A DNA stretch of 64,000 nucleotides, taken from contig CM049317.1 of assembly GCA_026874595.1 (NCBI GenBank), forward strand, positions 51,171,618-51,235,617. Direction: 5' to 3'. The notes beneath the pieces were generated by a model that was not told the origin of the DNA, did not search any database, and saw only the letters and a list, made by a program, of their open reading frames with translations. Numbering within the stretch: position 1 is the first letter of the stretch; each line of letters starts with the position of its first letter. A program made the position numbers and the translations under genes. This DNA comes from Sipunculus nudus. Lineage: Eukaryota > Annelida > Sipuncula > Golfingiida > Sipunculidae. Below, piece after piece: positions 59,349 to 64,000 of this stretch.

Positions 59349-61523
59349 AACATTTCCCAGAGCAAGACGGCTTGATGTCGAGTTTCACAATTAATACCAA
59401 ACATCGGTGTCCGATGATGGCTGAAAACAAAAAAAAAATCTGCGTTTCCGAAAACAAGAGTAAACACAAATTAGGGCACGCGGTCAGACTGTCACAACAA
59501 AGATTTTGTTCCGTTTCATGTAGGACCCTCTCGAGCACAGGAATTGCACTCCTAACAGGAGACTGATCTCAGTCCTTTTAATATTTATTACATAGTTGAT
59601 TCAGTGATTTGAATTGACTCCTGGAGTAGGTTTCTTGCTGGGTTGTTGAATTTGGAACCAAGTCTCCGACAGGCGTTCATTGTGACTTTTATTTATGGGG
59701 CTTCGTACAAAAGCTTCACTAATGACATATTGCAAAACCGAGCAACAAAAACACAGCCACGGCTATTATCACACGGTCCCTGTTTCACCTAACCACCTGT
59801 GCTCTGTCTCCGACATTGTTTATTATATCAAATTTTTACTAATGCATGATATTGTCGATGGACGTTTGATTATGAGCGTTCTGTCCAGGCGCTGCACAGA
59901 GGAGTAGTGCAATATTTGAGTTCTGCACGACACGAAAACTCCCATTATAATTGTGTTTTTTTTTCGAACGTGTAATTGAAGTTGGACGTAGTCAAGTGGC
60001 TCTGCCGTTTGAGCTGGAGATCCCTCAGTTCAAACCATAGAGCGTAAAGAAATAACAAAATGTTTAACTGTTCATAGAACTTTAGATATTAATTCGCTTT
60101 AATTTGTCAAGAAGAGTTTATGATTATACCTAGACTCTGTATAAAATATATAAGACAGCATAACAATATTTATTTATCATATTTATTATAGCATATTTAT
60201 CATAGAGTTTCAGTTATTCTTTTTCAAAAGACAATCAAACCTCAAGTACCATTGGTCTTTCCTTAAAAAGTCATTAAATTAACATTATAAATGTAAAGTG
60301 AAAATAGACATAGCTGACCATGTCTCCAGTGAGAATCTTTGAGAACAGTTTGACAGGACGCAATGATAATTTTCGTCTTGCACCCTACAAAAGTTGGAAG
60401 ATACCCGTACATTACAAATGCTTTGTTGTAAATTTCTATTTCATGTTTCAACTGAAAAAAATCACCAGTCAACGTACATAACTTTCCATAGAAATGTCCT
60501 GTTCTCACTTTTTCCGTGTCATACGAAAGTCATAAAATAAATGTAAAACAATCTTAAATATAATAAACGCTTTTTTCCGGGAAAGGAAACAGAAAAGAAG
60601 ACGATTTTAATCTGATTTGACAGATTATTTTAACATTAGACGCAGGTGCAATCGGAATGAAGACAAAAATATCTGTTCCTTTTTTTGTCTTTATTGGGCA
60701 TAGAGAATGGCAAGATATGGTACCAAACGTCCTGAAAATAATGAGTATCTCGTTTTTTTCCTGACGGGTAAAAGAAAATATATTTAAAAAAAGTTTAAGT
60801 TTTCATCATTAAACTTGGGGGGCTGGAGCTCAACAAAAATGTATATTAATCAACGTTATTGATTTTGCGCAGAAGAAATATTGGAGAAACTTTAAGAAAC
60901 TTTTACTTTAATAACATTTCTAGAACAGTCCCCTTCAAGTTAAATCTAGAAGAAGTCGGAACTGATGAGCATGGCGTAGGACTAGTTTCATAAAAACGAA
61001 GAAACATTATTTTAATCCCCAAGATCGATATTTTCCACAAACTAACAATAAAAAGCCTTACATGGATAAAGTTTGCTTATCAGGTTAAAACAGATCAACT
61101 AGGTTTAGTTTTAAATGTACATTAAAAGTTAATCTATACGCCTGCTAAGACAGACAAATTATTAAATATGCCGAAGCTAAAATAAGATTATCCCTTTTAT
61201 TGCGATAAATTTTGCATGACGACGGGCAATATCCGTCTTCTGTCTTTGGCGATTACATTGATTGCGATTACATAGGCATGTGTCCGTCTTTTCATATGAC
61301 AAAAACAATTAAAAAGCAGTCCATTCCATTAAAAACGAAACATATAGGCGGTGTTATTTTCTTTTGGGGAAAGAACGAACATACCTGACTGATAAACAGG
61401 ATAATAAATGGACGCCATTTCGCCTGGCCATGATTAAATTTAATTGACTTTAAGGTCTAGATGGATGGCCTCTCCTGATAATGTTCTATCACTTAAAAAC
61501 ACTTAGAAAGCATAAATTTTATG
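59349..61523. other. Unannotated stretch with one weak tRNA-like site
   Basis: At 59998-60043, TGGCTCTGCCGTTTGAGC followed by CAGTTCAAACC resembles box A and box B at near-normal spacing, but no cloverleaf is apparent, so no tRNA is called. The rest is AT-rich and unrecognised. Confidence 0.45.
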
Positions 61524-61677
61524 TTACGGAACCTAATATCAACAGACCACGTATGCGTGATGAACATACATTTTGTAATAGAGATAAAAAAAATCAGATT
61601 CTGTAACACTAGGCATCGTGAAATGTCTAGGGGAACGAATAAAGAAGTTAGTGTTTTTTTGTTAACAAGAACCTAAC
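61524..61677 (-). mobile_element. Truncated LTR related to 11999-12729
   Basis: Shares TGTTACGGAACC, 'tggagataaaaaaaatcagattYtgtaacactaggc', 'aatgtctaggggaaYgaataaagaagt' and the T-run plus TTAACAA with the LTR at 11999. About 30 bp near the terminus differ by an insertion. On the minus strand only the LTR's 3' part is present. Confidence 0.75.
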
Positions 61678-62129
61678 ATGATACACAGTACACACGCGTT
61701 ATTGGAATCATCTAGAGCAACATCGCTGTGTTTCTACAAATCAGGGTTCACACGTGGGCCGGGCCGGCACGGCCAGGCGATGCTGTCATGGCAACGAGCT
61801 ATGCGTGCTACACAAACCAAATGTCAACAACACATGGAACATCCCTGCACACAGACATCTGTAACAGTTTATATAATTGATCCATGTAGAGATAATTGCA
61901 GCGTGCGTCGTGTAAGCCCGGCATCCTATGCACTGATTTTCCGAGAGATTTGTTTTACCAGGCGTATATGTTGTTACGAAGACAAATGTATCAGGGGAAA
62001 AACATTTGGCCGATCCCGGGTTCGAAACCTTGTTGGTGGCACACAAGTCCGGCAGTCCAACCACTTCGCTAGAAAAGCAAGCTTCACTAGCGAGACAGTT
62101 CGGTCCCCTTTTATGCGCAACCCGTAACA

Positions 62130-62141
62130 CACACCCTCTTC
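62130..62141 (-). other. Polypurine tract of the TRIM
   Basis: Minus strand GAAGAGGGTGTG directly before the 3' LTR; it would prime plus-strand DNA synthesis. Confidence 0.6.
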
Positions 62142-62237
62142 AGAGCGTTCTGCTATCAGATCAGAGCAGGACTAATTATTCCAGGAGTCACACTTTGGTT
62201 AGCTTATTCCCTGGGCCACAAAGTTAACCGTCACGTT

Positions 62238-62250
62238 GGACGAGCCCCCA
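62238..62250 (-). other. tRNA-Pro-type primer-binding site
   Basis: Minus strand TGGGGGCTCGTCC matches 13 nt of the complement of the 3' end of tRNA-Pro, including the CCA. It starts 3 nt inside the 5' LTR edge. Confidence 0.85.
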
Positions 62251-62430
62251 TTTTGTTACGAAGAGAAAATGCTCAGGGGAAAACCCTTGGCCGATTCCGG
62301 TTTCGAACCCATGTCGGTGGCGCAGATGTCCGGCGTTCTGGCCGCTTCGTCTGTAAAGCAAGCCTCACTAGCGAGACAGTTCGGGCCGCCTTTTATGTGC
62401 AACACGTAACAATGTATTCCTTGCATTTCG

Positions 62431-62432
<2 letters not shown>

Positions 62433-62474
<42 letters not shown>
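62433..62474. repeat. (AT)n microsatellite, ~42 bp
   Basis: Uninterrupted AT dinucleotides, 21 bp outside the TRIM. Confidence 0.97.
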
Positions 62475-62476
<2 letters not shown>

Positions 62477-63225
62477 TCAATATGCATGACTTTTTGTATA
62501 AGTTAAGATTGAAATATGGTGCGGATATACACTGCACTCGTTCTAAATTTCGTGCATTGTATGGCAATGTTGTCCGGCTTTCAACACAGGAGATCTGGAA
62601 CTATAGCAGTGTATGACCGTTCCTTTAGGAGTGTACATTTTTGTCAAAATTATTTCATCGCCCGTGTATCTAGTTTTAATTAGAAATGCCTTGAGAAAGC
62701 ATACCACACCATATTCTCTGACAAAGGCATTAAGGCTTTCACAACTAAAGCTGAAGATCTGTAAAAAAGTATACATAAAACATGTACGTTAACTGTGTAT
62801 ACTGACTTGTAAATCCCTTCAGGTTGCCTTTCAGATGTAATTTTACATATGAGATATTGTATATGATTACATACCCTTGAGTCAAATACATACAATTTAC
62901 ACACATACATACAGGCTTTTATAGTTTCGCTTCGGACATGATTTGTTCCCATAGTACATTGTTCGTTTACTCACATAGAGTTTTTATTCAGGGTTTGTTT
63001 TAGGTTTTAATAGTTTCTATGTCGGGTCTAGCGCAAATCTACTTCCGTAGATATCACGAAATGATACATAGTTTGTTGTCGTGGTACACTACAAGGTCAA
63101 GGACACTGTGACATTATGCCATCAGTCGGAGTAGGTCACAAGTCTAATGGGGAATGAGATGTATGGGTTCTTAAATGAACTCTGTCAGTCGTCAACTTGC
63201 TCCTGGAACCCCCCCCCCCTGCAAA
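62475..63225. other. Unannotated stretch
   Basis: Nothing recognised; C10 at 63211-63219. Confidence 0.5.
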
Positions 63226-63760
63226 CCGGGTGTAGCCATTTCAGATTACCCCCGGTCCAGATTACCTCCGGTAACTTAAAATCAATTTAAAATTACCCAA
63301 AAGATGACTGGAAATAGATTACAGTTTAACCCCCCCCCCCCCGCGGTTAGAGATAATCCTTTCAATACAGTTTTTTCTCTGTGTTTATTAATTAATTTCT
63401 TTCTTCTTAATTTCGTTTAATTATTCTTAATATTTGTAACTGGTGTTTGCATATAACGTATAATTTGCTTTGGTGAATTGTGTGAGTCAATTTTATTCTG
63501 GTTAACAATAAATCAATATTTTGCGGCAATTCTTTTTGTCACAGATCGATTCTAGCTGGGATTATTGAAACAATATATCATGAGTTTAAAGCATACGAAT
63601 TAATCATGAGTTTTGGTTAAAACAGCGAGGGGGTAACCTGGAATAACGTTCAGACTACCCCCGGGGTTATCTAAAGTCGATTCGAGATTACCCAATTACC
63701 GATTACCGGGGGGGGGGGGTAACCTGGCACGGGGTGTAACCTTGAATCTTTACACCGAGG
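63226..63760. mobile_element. TTACC-rich MITE-like element, copy 2
   Basis: The ends CGGGTGTAGCCATTTCAGATTACC and (complement of the right side) CTCGGTGTAAAGATTCAAGGTTAC are inverted. The interior matches copy 1 in order, including the 25 bp block at 63562-63586. C-run (63331) and G-run (63708) insertions lie inside the GTTACCCC-type motifs, so these motifs appear to seed homopolymer growth. Confidence 0.7.
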
Positions 63761-64000
63761 TTTGAATCCTCCAAGGCTGCGTAATTACCAGATATTCAAG
63801 GCTGTGTCAAGGACAGGTACTTAACGGATTGGTCGAAATAATGGACATGTCAACATGGAGACAGGCCCAGAGCCTTAATGAACAGTTTCTTATTAAATCA
63901 AAGAGTGAAACGCCACTCACAGATCATGTTCCATAAGAATATGGATTTCTGAGTACAATATGTGAGTGAAGTGCCTATCTCGCAGTGTTCACTGCCCACG
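63761..64000. other. Unannotated end of window
   Basis: No feature seen. Confidence 0.5.

Larger units (their letters stand above)
61972..62411 (-). mobile_element. Complete 440 bp TRIM (Helenus-type) with tRNA-like LTRs
   Basis: Two 158 bp LTRs (61972-62129 and 62254-62411), each TGTTACG...CGTAACA, flank a 124 bp interior; the 4 bp duplication ATGT lies at 61968-61971 and 62412-62415. On the minus strand, three bases after the 5' LTR, TGGGGGCTCGTCC (62250 to 62238) is the primer-binding site for tRNA-Pro. The opposite LTR is preceded by GAAGAGGGTGTG (62141 to 62130), a polypurine tract. Each LTR carries tRNA-like box A (TAGCGAAGTGGTTGG type) and box B (GGGTTCGAAACC type) in element orientation. 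No protein is encoded. LTR divergence is noticeable, so the insertion is not recent. Confidence 0.88.

Noticed and set aside
59998-60043. tRNA gene or SINE head
   Set aside because: Boxes are plausible, but no paired acceptor stem or shared body was found.
61678-62127. 149-codon plus-strand open frame
   Set aside because: Its end lies inside the TRIM LTR, and a 114-codon minus frame overlaps it; no domain.

Overview
This is AT-rich eukaryotic DNA without recognisable genes. I found no complete gene, rRNA, functional tRNA, CRISPR array or bacterial-type operon. The open frames are short, often overlap on both strands, and many translate microsatellites or transposon ends. Long (AT)n tracts, (GTCC)n/(GACG)n runs beside 140-340 bp tandem arrays, and repeats with TACGCCCGTC-like ends suggest a marine invertebrate, most likely a mollusc or related lophotrochozoan. 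That assignment rests on recalled repeat style, not on a coding marker. The window could be intergenic or lie in a large intron.

Layout. 1-9 kb: a two-copy 306 bp tandem repeat (1125-1740), a TACGCCC-family element (3088-3435), a perfect 21 bp-arm hairpin (4147-4204), a 156 bp solo LTR of a miniature LTR element (5166-5321), a 593 bp element with 14 bp perfect inverted ends (6342-6934), and GGACTC-rich patches broken by (AT)n. 9-18 kb: a tRNA-derived SINE (9944-10176), a 731 bp solo LTR (11999-12729), a CCCGATG-rich patch, and a decayed Tigger/pogo transposon (16968-17959) that keeps a CENP-B-type helix-turn-helix fragment. 18-38 kb: mostly featureless, with a pyrimidine-rich minisatellite (22740-23110), a 0.75 kb tandem duplication (24211-25720), a (GA)n tract and a second SINE (30228-30450). 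38-49 kb: a second copy of the 593 bp element, a 2 kb tandem array of ~335 bp units, a third SINE, a second TACGCCC copy, a paired 320 bp repeat, and the longest non-microsatellite frame (208 codons, unrecognised).

50-64 kb is the most structured part. The span 50120-56122 has the form of one 6.0 kb element: ends TGTTGCAACC...GGTTGCAACA, identical 6 bp flanks ACGCCC, and inverted end-arrays of ~240 bp hairpin-bearing units. It encloses only noncoding tandem arrays and a small MITE. Further right are a Harbinger-type MITE with TTA duplications (57632-58082), two copies of a ~540 bp MITE family, and a complete 440 bp TRIM (61972-62411). The TRIM has LTRs with tRNA-like box A/box B sequences, a tRNA-Pro-type primer-binding site, a purine tract and a 4 bp duplication.

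Nothing here forms a pathway. The elements are non-autonomous and would need enzymes encoded elsewhere: an LTR-retrotransposon reverse transcriptase and integrase for the TRIM, pogo and Harbinger transposases for those MITEs, LINE machinery for the SINE, and an unknown enzyme for the 6 kb element.
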